Positions 8,835-16,966 of a stretch of DNA of 64,000 bases are shown one piece after another. Source of the DNA: Acidobacteriota bacterium. Its GTDB lineage: Bacteria > Acidobacteriota > Terriglobia > UBA7540. The notes under the pieces are model-generated. The model had not been told where the DNA came from. It ran no database searches and saw only the letters and a list, made by a program, of their open reading frames with translations. Within the stretch, counting starts at the first letter, position 1; each line of letters begins with the position of its first letter. The stretch covers positions 1-64,000 of the forward strand of contig JAKCCV010000004.1 of the NCBI GenBank assembly GCA_021838785.1, read 5' to 3'. The translations under genes and the position numbers were made by a program.

Positions 8835-9826
8835 TTTATCTCCACAACTTCACCCGCCACCAATAACTCCTCCTGTCCATCATCCCGCCGGACGCGGAGG
8901 GCGCCGCTTAAATCGAGACCTGCGCTCGTGGCCATGTATTCGCTCGTCGCGGTGCGCACGCGCAGATGTTTGCCCTGCGCGTAGCTCGAACGAGCCATCC
9001 ATCGCTCTACAATGACCGAGCTGCCGCCCTCGATGAGCAGCCTGTAATGCTGCTCCAGTTCCCGAAGCAACGCTAAAAGCACCTGCAAGCGCGAATAGCG
9101 CTGTCCACCCTCCAGAGCAAGTGAACTCGCGATCCCTTTGAGTTCCGCGGGCATTCGAACATGGTTCACGTTAATGCCGATTCCGAGCACGACGGTGTGC
9201 AGCCGATCCATTTCCGCGCGCATTTCCGTCAAAATTCCGGATACCTTCCGGCCGTTAAGCAGCACGTCGTTCGGCCAGCGGATGTCGGCGGAAAGGCCGG
9301 TGCTGGCCCACACGGCTTCGCGCACCGCTAAACCTGCCATAAGGGTCAAGATCGGCGCCGCGGCAGGAGAGAGCGGAGGCCGCAGAATGATAGAGGAATA
9401 AATGCCGCTAAATCGCTCCGAGTGCCAAGTCCGGCCCATGCGCCCCCGACCCGCCGTCTGTTCTTCCGCCAAAATGAGGGTGCCGTGAGGGGCATCCCGG
9501 GGACTCAGTTCGAGCGCCACGTCGTTCGTCGAACCGACACAGAAATAGTGAATGATTTTCCGCCCTATTTGCTGCTGGGGAGGCACATGCGGCCGAATCA
9601 GGCTTGGTGCGAGGACATCGGGTAATGCCGCGAGTTGGTAGCCGCGCCGCGCGTGGCCGCGGATGCGAACGCCCGCTTCTCGCAGTCGCTCGATCCATGT
9701 CCAAACGGTTGCGCGCGAAACGCCGACTTCTGAAGCAATCTTGGGACCTGGCACCACCACCGTCGCGTTCTTTACCAGAACGTAGATCAGACGGTCGAGG
9801 CGATGGTCGGTCGGCGCAAAGGGCAT
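8831..9826 (-). CDS. birA: Bifunctional biotin-protein ligase / biotin repressor
   Basis: BirA activates biotin as biotinyl-AMP and attaches it to the carrier subunit of acetyl-CoA carboxylase. An N-terminal winged helix (residues 1-70, with VSRATVWTWIERLREAGV) suggests it also represses biotin genes. The ligase core has the GRGRMGRTWHS biotin/ATP loop and RWPNDVLLNGRKVSGIL. A small C-terminal SH3-like domain closes the protein. Length 331 aa is normal for the two-domain form. It overlaps coaX by four bases and follows nadC by 59 bases. No bio operon is in the window, so its operator targets lie elsewhere. Confidence 0.93.
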   Translation of the reverse strand: MPFAPTDHRLDRLIYVLVKNATVVVPGPKIASEVGVSRATVWTWIERLREAGVRIRGHARRGYQLAALPDVLAPSLIRPHVPPQQQIGRKIIHYFCVGSTNDVALELSPRDAPHGTLILAEEQTAGRGRMGRTWHSERFSGIYSSIILRPPLSPAAAPILTLMAGLAVREAVWASTGLSADIRWPNDVLLNGRKVSGILTEMRAEMDRLHTVVLGIGINVNHVRMPAELKGIASSLALEGGQRYSRLQVLLALLRELEQHYRLLIEGGSSVIVERWMARSSYAQGKHLRVRTATSEYMATSAGLDLSGALRVRRDDGQEELLVAGEVVEIK

Positions 9827-9885
9827 GAATATTCCTGGATAAGAGCAACCTCAGCCCATGTCGTAGCCGTCAACGGCTAGGCTTA

Positions 9886-10770
9886 TTAAGCCCGTTCAAC
9901 CAAAAAATGAATGGGCATCGCCGGCGCCGAATGCGTGAGCGCGCCCACAGAGATTGCGTCTGCGCCACTTTCCGCATAGGCTCGGATATTCTCCAGGGTG
10001 ACACCGCCGGAAACCTCCAACTTGATGCGACCTTGCGCGCGCTCGACGCAGCGGCCGACTTGCTCCGGTGTCATATTATCCAGCAAGGCCCAATCGGCTC
10101 CCGCCGCGATGGCTTCATCCAGCTCCTCGATAGTTCGAACTTCCACCTCGATCGGAAGCTGGTCGGGCCGCCCCTGCCGCGCCCGAGCGGCTGCCGTGCT
10201 CACTCCGCCGGCCAGCGTCAAATGATTATTCTTGATCAGAATCCCGTCATCGAGCCGTTGCCGGTGATTCTGCCCGCCCCCCAGACGCACGGCATATTTC
10301 TCTAAAGCGCGCAGTCCCGGGGTCGTCTTACGGGTGTCGAGCAATCGGGTGTGGAATCCAACCAGCCGTCGAGCATACTCACGGGTCAACGTGGCAATGC
10401 CGCTCAGCCGTTGCAAAAAATTGAGCGCCACCCGCTCTCCGCTCAACAACGTGGCAGCGTGAGCCTCCACCCGAGCCAGCGCTCTGCCCTCCTCCACCTC
10501 CGTTCCGTCGCCGGTGAAAACTTCAAAGCGGAGCTCCGGCTCGAGGCTGCGAAACACCTCTTCCACCACTGGCAATCCTGCCAGCACCAGTCGGCGCTGA
10601 GCAAAAAAAGTTCCACGGGCCCGCGTTGCCGGCAAAACGGTCAGTCGGGTGGTGATGTCTCCCGCGCCTATGTCTTCGGCCAAGGCGCGCCGGACCAGTT
10701 CGCGTAACGCCGCCCGGCTCAAGCCGTAGGGGGTGCACCCTACGGTTTCAGGCTGCGTCTCGCCGGTCAC
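9886..10770 (-). CDS. nadC: Nicotinate-nucleotide pyrophosphorylase (quinolinate phosphoribosyltransferase)
   Basis: NadC converts quinolinate and PRPP to nicotinate mononucleotide in de novo NAD synthesis. The N-terminal domain starts with LVRRALAEDIGAGDITT; the barrel domain contains TRKTTPGLRALEKYAV, GGGQNHRQRLDDGILIKNNH and EVEVRTIEELDEA, covering the arginine, histidine and lysine residues that bind quinolinate and PRPP. I chose the GTG at 10770, which overlaps the valS stop as GTGA and has GAGG upstream. This gives 294 aa. A TTG at 10785 is a longer alternative. nadA and nadB are not in the window. Confidence 0.93.
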   Translation of the reverse strand: MTGETQPETVGCTPYGLSRAALRELVRRALAEDIGAGDITTRLTVLPATRARGTFFAQRRLVLAGLPVVEEVFRSLEPELRFEVFTGDGTEVEEGRALARVEAHAATLLSGERVALNFLQRLSGIATLTREYARRLVGFHTRLLDTRKTTPGLRALEKYAVRLGGGQNHRQRLDDGILIKNNHLTLAGGVSTAAARARQGRPDQLPIEVEVRTIEELDEAIAAGADWALLDNMTPEQVGRCVERAQGRIKLEVSGGVTLENIRAYAESGADAISVGALTHSAPAMPIHFLVERA

Positions 10771-13649
10771 GGCGCAGCCTCGCAATCGGCGGCATTCGGC
10801 AGCGCGTCAAGCGTTTCATTGAGCTTTCGAAGTTGATCCGCCACTTCCGCCCGCCGTTTTTCAACCCCGGCCACCACGTCTTTCGGCGCCCGCTCGATGA
10901 ACTGCCGGTTTTGGAGTTGGCGCTCCATTTGCGCCAGAGCCTGGGTCAACTTCGTCTTCTCTTTCTCCAGCCGCATTCGTTCCGCCTGATGGTCCACGCG
11001 GGCTTTGTCTATAATCGAGACGCTGAATGCGCGGGCCGGCTCGGTCTGGAGAGGGCTGGACAATGACTTGTCTCTAACAGATGCCGCCAACTCCAGTTCC
11101 TTTAAGCCCGCAAGCCGGATGATGACCGATTCGTGAAGGCGAACGAGCGACAGGGTGGTCTGGCTTTCCACCATCACCTTGGCAGCCGGCGATGCCGTAG
11201 GCAACCCGGCTTCGGCTTTTGCGTTGCGCAAAGCAACGATCACATCCTGAAGCAAACGAAAATCCGTTTCGGCGGTCGAGTTGGCCGCCTTCGGATTCAC
11301 CAGGGCGAAGGGAGCGAGCGATATCGAGACATCCGTCGGCTGTCGCGGCAAGCGGTGCCACAATTCCTCCGTGATAAAAGGCATGAACGGGTGAAGCAAG
11401 TGGAGCGCGGTTTGGAAGGCTCGCGTCAGATTCACCCAGGCCGAGAGCGCGCGCGAGCCTTGGCTGGATTGAGTGATCTCCGGCTTCACCCACTCGAGAT
11501 ACCAATCGCAGAACTCATGCCAAAAGAAATGGTAAATAGCGTAAGCCGCCTCATGGAAGCGATACGCGGCCAGCGCTTCCTCCATTTCTCTAGTGACGGC
11601 GTGAAGGCGAGAGAAAATCCACTGGTCGGCAAGACTCCGAGGTTCGTCCGTCAGGGTGGCCTCAAAAGCTTGCTCTCGAGGTTCAAGCGCGGTCGCCAAC
11701 TCTTCACGCGCCGACTCGGGGAGCTTGTCCATATTCGTCAAGATGAACCGGCCGGCGTTCCAAATCTTGTTGGCGAAAGCGCGATAAGACTCGATCTTGT
11801 CCTGGCTGAAGGCGATGTCGGTTCCGGGGGCGGCGCTGATGGCCAGAGCAAAACGCACGGCGTCGGTGCCATATCGCCTCGTGATTTGGAGAGGATCAAT
11901 CACATTGCCCTTCGTTTTGGACATCTTCTGCCGCTCGGCGTCGCGCACCAGCGCGTGGATATACAACTCTCGGAAGGGCACCTCCTTCATGAACTTCAGC
12001 CCCAGCATGATCATGCGCGCGCCCCAAAAAAACAGAATGTCAAATCCCATGATCATGAGATCGTTGGGATAGAAGCGGCGCAGGTCGGGCGTGTCGTCCG
12101 GCCAGCCAAGCGTGGCGAAGGGCCACAAGGCAGAACTGAACCAGGTGTCGAGCACATCGTCTTCGGGCTGAAGGGTCTCGTGGCCGCACGCCGTGCAGGT
12201 GACGGGGGTCTCCCGCGAGACCATCACTTCACCGCACGCCTTGCATTTCCAGGCGGGAATTCGATGACCCCACCAGAGCTGACGGGAAATGCACCAGTCG
12301 TGAATGTTCTTCATCCAATCCAGATAAATCTTTTTATAGTTTTCGGGCGTGATGCGAATGCGCCCTTGCTCGACCGCACGGGCGGCCGGCCCCGCGAGCG
12401 GTTTCATCTTCATGAACCATTGCTCGGAAAGCAATGGCTCGATGACGGTCTTGCAGCGGCTGCACACGCCCATCGTGAGGGTATGTTCCTGCTCCTTTTC
12501 CAGCAGGTTTTGGGACGCCAGATCCTCCAGCACTTTTTTCCGTGCCTCGTAACGATCAAGGCCTTGATAGGGCCCGGCTTCCGCGGTCATGCGGCCTTGC
12601 TCGTCAATGACAACCCGCCGCGGGAGCCGATGCCGGCTGGCCATTTCGAAATCGTTAGGGTCATGGGCAGGGGTCACCTTGACGGCCCCCGTGCCGAACT
12701 CCGGGTCCACGAAATCATCGGCAATCACCGGGATGGCACAACCTACCAACGGTAGCAAGACCTTCCGGCCCACAGCAGCGCGGTAACGCCCATCGCCAGG
12801 GTTTACCGCCACCGCTGTATCGCCCAGCATGGTTTCGGGTCGTGTGGTGGCCACAATTAAATATCCATCGCCGTCCTCGAACGGATAGCGGATAAACCAC
12901 AGTTTGCCTGCCCGCTCCTCGTGACCCACTTCCAGGTCGCTGACCGCCGTCCGGCACCGCGGGCACCAATTGACGATGTATTTCCCGCGGTAAATAAGCC
13001 CTTCTTCGTACAGCCGGACAAAGACTTCGGTCACGGCGCGGGAATATTCCGCATCCATGGTGAAGCGTTCGCGCGTCCAGTCGCAGGAGGCGCCCAGGCG
13101 TTCCATCTGGGCGCGAATGGTTCCCCCGCTGGCTTCCTTCCACTGCCAGCAACGTTCCAGGAATTTTTCCCGCCCCATCTCGAGACGCCGGCGCTGTCCT
13201 TCCCGCCGCCAGGTGGCTCGCGTAGCAGGACCATCCGGCAAATCGGGTAGCGCCTCGCGTCCCAGCTCCTGCTCGACAATCATTTGCGTGGCGATCGAGG
13301 CATGGTCGGTGCCGGGCAGCCATAACACGTCGAGTCCCTGCATTCTCCGCCACCGCATTAAGGTGTCAATTTCCGTATGCTCGAGCATGTGCCCGATGTG
13401 CAGCGAGCCGGTGACGTTCGGCGGAGGAATCACCAGACAAAAGCGAGGGCGTGACGCCTCCTCGCTGGGACGATAGAGACGCCGCTCCGCCCAGAACCGA
13501 GCCCATCGGGGCTCAATGCTTTCCGGCTCATAGACCTTGGGAATTTCGTTTTTCAATTTGATGCTCAAACAGTTTTGGCTTTCGCTATCGCAAGTCGGAA
13601 AGCTCTCGACGGGAAGATGCGCCCCCCGGCGCTGCCCTGGGGCGTTCAC
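10767..13649 (-). CDS. valS: Valyl-tRNA synthetase
   Basis: ValS charges tRNA-Val. It is a class I synthetase with the HIGH motif in PPNVTGSLHIGHMLEHT, a CP1 editing domain, zinc-binding cysteine pairs (CPRC, CSRC, CKACGE, CTACG), the KMSKS-type loop in RQKMSKTKGNVIDP, an anticodon-binding domain and a C-terminal coiled-coil arm (about the last 75 residues). Length 960 aa. The GTG start at 13649 is favoured because AAGGAG lies four bases upstream, although conserved sequence starts about 30 residues later. It is the first gene of the minus-strand run to comEC. Confidence 0.95.
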   Translation of the reverse strand: MNAPGQRRGAHLPVESFPTCDSESQNCLSIKLKNEIPKVYEPESIEPRWARFWAERRLYRPSEEASRPRFCLVIPPPNVTGSLHIGHMLEHTEIDTLMRWRRMQGLDVLWLPGTDHASIATQMIVEQELGREALPDLPDGPATRATWRREGQRRRLEMGREKFLERCWQWKEASGGTIRAQMERLGASCDWTRERFTMDAEYSRAVTEVFVRLYEEGLIYRGKYIVNWCPRCRTAVSDLEVGHEERAGKLWFIRYPFEDGDGYLIVATTRPETMLGDTAVAVNPGDGRYRAAVGRKVLLPLVGCAIPVIADDFVDPEFGTGAVKVTPAHDPNDFEMASRHRLPRRVVIDEQGRMTAEAGPYQGLDRYEARKKVLEDLASQNLLEKEQEHTLTMGVCSRCKTVIEPLLSEQWFMKMKPLAGPAARAVEQGRIRITPENYKKIYLDWMKNIHDWCISRQLWWGHRIPAWKCKACGEVMVSRETPVTCTACGHETLQPEDDVLDTWFSSALWPFATLGWPDDTPDLRRFYPNDLMIMGFDILFFWGARMIMLGLKFMKEVPFRELYIHALVRDAERQKMSKTKGNVIDPLQITRRYGTDAVRFALAISAAPGTDIAFSQDKIESYRAFANKIWNAGRFILTNMDKLPESAREELATALEPREQAFEATLTDEPRSLADQWIFSRLHAVTREMEEALAAYRFHEAAYAIYHFFWHEFCDWYLEWVKPEITQSSQGSRALSAWVNLTRAFQTALHLLHPFMPFITEELWHRLPRQPTDVSISLAPFALVNPKAANSTAETDFRLLQDVIVALRNAKAEAGLPTASPAAKVMVESQTTLSLVRLHESVIIRLAGLKELELAASVRDKSLSSPLQTEPARAFSVSIIDKARVDHQAERMRLEKEKTKLTQALAQMERQLQNRQFIERAPKDVVAGVEKRRAEVADQLRKLNETLDALPNAADCEAAP

Positions 13650-13750
13650 TGCGCTCCTTTGTTAATCAAATCTACTATAGCCTTGGCTACAAAGCCTGGT
13701 CAACCCGCGGGACTTCAGAGGTGCCCTCACCGTACGAAGCGAGGAAACCG

Positions 13751-16483
13751 ATGTCACGTGCCAACCCCCAAGTGCATAATAGGCTTGTGGCGCAAAGAAC
13801 CCAACCCCCGAGCAATCTCGCAACCTACATCCTCCGCATGGCTGAGGCTGGCGAGCAAACGGCATTCGTTGAGCAAGGTTTATATCGTTCGCAGCGCTTC
13901 AGTTATGCCCGCGTAGTGGAACGAGCGCTCGCCTTTGCTCGCTGGCTCAAAGAACACCATCTTGCCCGCGGAGACTGCGCGCAGGATTCCAAAGTGGTCT
14001 TGTACGCTCGGCCCGGCGCAGCCTGGGCAATGGCCTTCTACGGGTGCGTGCTGGCCGGAACAGTTATGGCCCCGGTGGATGCGGGCTTTTCATCCGATTT
14101 CGTCCGTCAAGTCGCCGAGCACATTGGTGCGTCGTGGGTAATCTGCGACCACGCAACCGAGCGGACGCTGGAGCAATCCGGAATCTCCTGGCCGGTTTCG
14201 CGCTTTAGGCTAGAGGGATTGGATGATTTACCATCCGCCTCGGCAGCCCCGAGTGAGTTGTCGGTCCTTGACCGTCAGGCGCTCGTCGAAATTGTTTACA
14301 CTTCGGGCACCACGGCTCAACCCCGCGGCGTGATGATCACGCACGGAAACCTGCTGGCCAATCTGGAGCCGGTGGAACGGGAAATCCGCCGCTATCGGCC
14401 GCTCAGCCTACCCTTTCGACCTCTTCGGTTCCTGCATCTGATTCCCCTCAGCCATCTTTTTGGGCAGGTGATGGGCTTGTTCATTCCACAATTTCTGCGC
14501 GCGGAGGTGATTTTTCCAGAGAGCCAGGCGCCATCGCAACTGGCGCGCACAATGCGCGAGCGAAAGGTATCCGTGATGGTTTCCGTACCGCAGCAACTCG
14601 AGGCGCTTGGGACGTGGGCGCTGCAAGAGCTCGGCTCGGGAGACAGCCGTCAGGCGGAGGTCCAGATCGAGCAGGCGCAGACGGAGCGTTGGTCGGTCCC
14701 AAAACGCTGGTGGCGGTTTCGCCGTCTGCATCGCGTCCTGGGTTGGAAGATGTGGGCCTTCGTTGTGGGAGGCGCGCGGCTGGCCCCCAGTGTGGAAGCC
14801 TTGTGGAACGCTCTCGGCTACGCAGTAATTCAAGGTTACGGCCTCACCGAGACCGCTCCCGCCATCAGCATTACTCATCCTTTCCGAATCCGACGCGGAG
14901 CCGTCGGCCGTCCACTGGCGGGCGTCGAAACGCGCATCGCCCCGGATGGAGAAATCTTGGTCCGCGGGGAGAATGTCTCTCCCGGCTACTATGGCGATCC
15001 CGAGGCTACGCGCGGCATTCTTTCCGACGGTTGGCTCCATACCGGCGACCTCGGTCGCTTTGATGAAGAAGGCAACCTAATCTACCTCGGCCGAAAAAAG
15101 GAAATGATTGTCACGGCGGAGGGTCTGAATGTTTTCCCAGAAGATGTCGAGGCTGCTCTTCTGAAGCAGCCTGCCATTCGTGAGGTGGCGGTGGTGGGTC
15201 AGGAGTCGAAGACGGCGCCGCTCGGCTCCGGGCGAACCCTTGTTCATGCGGTAATTGTCCCCGCCCGAAGCCGGAATGACCAAGAAATTGAGGCGGCGGT
15301 CGAGGAGGCGAACCGCTCCCTTGAACCCCACCAGCGTGTGCGTGGGTTTTCGGTCTGGCCGCGCAATTCATTACCACGAACCCTCACTACCGGCAAGATT
15401 CAGCGTGCGGCGATTGCCGCCTGGGTCAATGCCTCGCGCGGCGCCGCGGGGGTCCCGCCCGCCGCGCCAACAAGCGGGACCGCCGATTGGCAGCGCTTTC
15501 TAGAGAGCCTGGGCGTCCCGCGCGAACGCCTGCGCCCAGAGGCACGGCTGGCCGAAGACTTAGGGCTTTCTTCTCTCGATCGCGTGGAGTTAATGACTTG
15601 GTTAGAGAGCCAAGGATATCCCGTGAATGAGGAATGGATGGCACAACCCCTCACCGTCGCGGACCTTGAGAAACTTGTCAGAAGTGGAAAGTCGTTCCCC
15701 CTCGAAACTATCCCTGCATCCTCTGCGAATCACGCCGAGATCGCACTCCCCTCCCCATCAACGCCAGGGGCAGACCGGCCGGATTTGAAGCGAGAGCCGG
15801 CATGGACTGTTTCCGCGCTTGCCGTGATAGCGCGCGACCTTCTGCAGCGAGGCTTGGTGTTTCCGTTTCTGCGTTATTACGTTGAGCCGGAATTCGCCGG
15901 CCTTGAGCGGCTTCGGAACCTCCGCCCACCGGTCCTCTTTGTGGCCAACCACCAAAGCTTTTTCGATGCCGCCCTAGTTCAGCGCGCCTTCCCCTGCGGA
16001 TGGCGGCGACGTCTGGCTCCCGCCATGAGCGGCGAGGTCTTCCGAAACCACTCGCCCTTTTCGCTCTTCTTGACCCGGCTGATTTTTAACGGATATTTGA
16101 TCAGTGAGAATCCCGCTCGAGCCCAAGAGGCCTTGCATCGAGCCGGCTGGCTGGCCGAACGGGGCTACTGCACGCTCATTTTCCCTGAAGGTGAACGGAC
16201 CCATGACGGCCACCTGCAGCGTTTCCGGCCCGGTGTGGGTGTGATGGCGGAACGGCTGGGCCTGCCGGTGGTGGCATTGCGGATTGAAGGCTTATACGAG
16301 ATCTGGCCGCCCTCTAATCGTCGTCCGCGCCGCGGCCGGGCGAGGCTCATTGTAGGAGAAACGTTTCACATGGAGCCGGGCGAGTCCGCCGGCGCGTTCA
16401 CCCGCCGCCTTGAAAAGTACTATCGCGAGCAGACAGTCTTCGAACCTCGACCCGCTCAGGAGATTGGGCACTTGGGCAGTTGA
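13751..16483 (+). CDS. Trifunctional fusion: acyl-AMP ligase, acyl carrier protein domain, PlsC acyltransferase
   Basis: Three units are fused in 910 aa. Residues 1-570 are an AMP-forming acyl-CoA/acyl-ACP synthetase with YTSGTTAQPRGVMITHGN (near residue 184), GYGLTETAPA and GWLHTGDLGRFDEEGN. Around residue 608 an acyl carrier domain shows DLGLSSLDRVEL, whose serine is the phosphopantetheine site. The C-terminal third is a PlsC-type acyltransferase with the NHQSFFD box (about 733) and FPEGERTHDG (about 811). The family precedent is Aas, which activates fatty acid on ACP and re-acylates lysophospholipid, but Aas has the acyltransferase first and recruits free ACP. I infer a membrane phospholipid repair or fatty-acid salvage enzyme. 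ATG at 13751 follows GAGGAAACCG. Confidence 0.88.
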   Translation: MSRANPQVHNRLVAQRTQPPSNLATYILRMAEAGEQTAFVEQGLYRSQRFSYARVVERALAFARWLKEHHLARGDCAQDSKVVLYARPGAAWAMAFYGCVLAGTVMAPVDAGFSSDFVRQVAEHIGASWVICDHATERTLEQSGISWPVSRFRLEGLDDLPSASAAPSELSVLDRQALVEIVYTSGTTAQPRGVMITHGNLLANLEPVEREIRRYRPLSLPFRPLRFLHLIPLSHLFGQVMGLFIPQFLRAEVIFPESQAPSQLARTMRERKVSVMVSVPQQLEALGTWALQELGSGDSRQAEVQIEQAQTERWSVPKRWWRFRRLHRVLGWKMWAFVVGGARLAPSVEALWNALGYAVIQGYGLTETAPAISITHPFRIRRGAVGRPLAGVETRIAPDGEILVRGENVSPGYYGDPEATRGILSDGWLHTGDLGRFDEEGNLIYLGRKKEMIVTAEGLNVFPEDVEAALLKQPAIREVAVVGQESKTAPLGSGRTLVHAVIVPARSRNDQEIEAAVEEANRSLEPHQRVRGFSVWPRNSLPRTLTTGKIQRAAIAAWVNASRGAAGVPPAAPTSGTADWQRFLESLGVPRERLRPEARLAEDLGLSSLDRVELMTWLESQGYPVNEEWMAQPLTVADLEKLVRSGKSFPLETIPASSANHAEIALPSPSTPGADRPDLKREPAWTVSALAVIARDLLQRGLVFPFLRYYVEPEFAGLERLRNLRPPVLFVANHQSFFDAALVQRAFPCGWRRRLAPAMSGEVFRNHSPFSLFLTRLIFNGYLISENPARAQEALHRAGWLAERGYCTLIFPEGERTHDGHLQRFRPGVGVMAERLGLPVVALRIEGLYEIWPPSNRRPRRGRARLIVGETFHMEPGESAGAFTRRLEKYYREQTVFEPRPAQEIGHLGS

Positions 16484-16508
16484 CAGACGCGAAACCCGGT
16501 GTTACATT
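16480..16508 (+). promoter_or_regulatory. Sigma-70-type promoter of the B12 riboswitch transcript
   Basis: TTGACA at 16480-16485 and TACATT at 16503-16508 are separated by 17 bases. The -35 overlaps the stop codon of the upstream fusion gene, and transcription would start near 16515, about 25 bases before the riboswitch core. The -35 is perfect and the -10 matches four of six positions. Confidence 0.65.
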
Positions 16509-16534
16509 CACGGTTGTTCTTTGAAAACTCTTGT

Positions 16535-16716
16535 TCCGAGGGTGCCTCGATTGAATCGAGGTTAAAAGGAAAGGCCGTGCAAATCGGCCGCGGTCCCGCC
16601 ACTGTAATCGGCGAGCCGGATTCTCCCGTGGGCGTTATTGCCAGCCACTGTGCTCCACCCGGAGCACGGGAAGGCTGAGGATCCAGCCATGACCCGAGAG
16701 CCAGGAAGCCTGCCCA
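16535..16716 (+). ncRNA. Cobalamin (adenosylcobalamin-type) riboswitch
   Basis: The conserved parts of the RF00174 aptamer appear in order: GGTGCC at 16541, AAAAGGAAAG near 16564, the B12 box CGGTCCCGCCACTGTAA at 16591-16607, GCCACTG at 16644, CGGGAAGG at 16667, and GAGCCAGGAAGCCTGCCC ending at 16715. This order and wording are diagnostic. It senses cobalamin in the cell and turns down the receptor gene downstream. The effect is most likely at transcription, because an intrinsic terminator follows 50 bases later. Confidence 0.95.
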
Positions 16717-16765
16717 GGAATGTAACATAAGCCAACTCTTCGGCGGAAAGAGCGCAGGTATCATG

Positions 16766-16806
16766 CCTTCCAGTTTGAGCTTGAGGAATTGGAAGGCTTT
16801 TTGTTT
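16766..16806 (+). terminator. Intrinsic terminator of the B12 riboswitch expression platform
   Basis: Positions 16766-16776 (CCTTCCAGTTT) can pair over 11 positions, two as G-U, with 16786-16796, leaving a nine-base loop, and are followed by a T-rich tract at 16798-16806. This is a full rho-independent terminator about 160 bases before the receptor start, and I take it as the OFF structure of the riboswitch. Confidence 0.78.
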
Positions 16807-16966
16807 CCGGGTGGCCCACGCTCTTTTTTCCGCCAAGCCCCGCCGAGCGAGCGGGAGAAGGAGCAACGGAGTGAACTTCACACATCCCAAGTCACTTGTC
16901 ACGCAGCAAAAATCCAATTACCTAAAACAATTTTTGCTTCCGAAACCTTTGGAACGGCCCCCCGCA

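Noticed and set aside
11133-12755. Long plus-strand open frame (540 codons) opposite valS
   Set aside because: It lies wholly antisense to an unmistakable valS gene; composition (Arg/His-rich, no family) is that of a shadow frame in GC-rich DNA.
16763-16966. N-terminal extension of the TonB receptor from ATG 16763
   Set aside because: It would place the start just before the riboswitch terminator stem, and the 68 residues look non-coding; the signal peptide begins at 16967.
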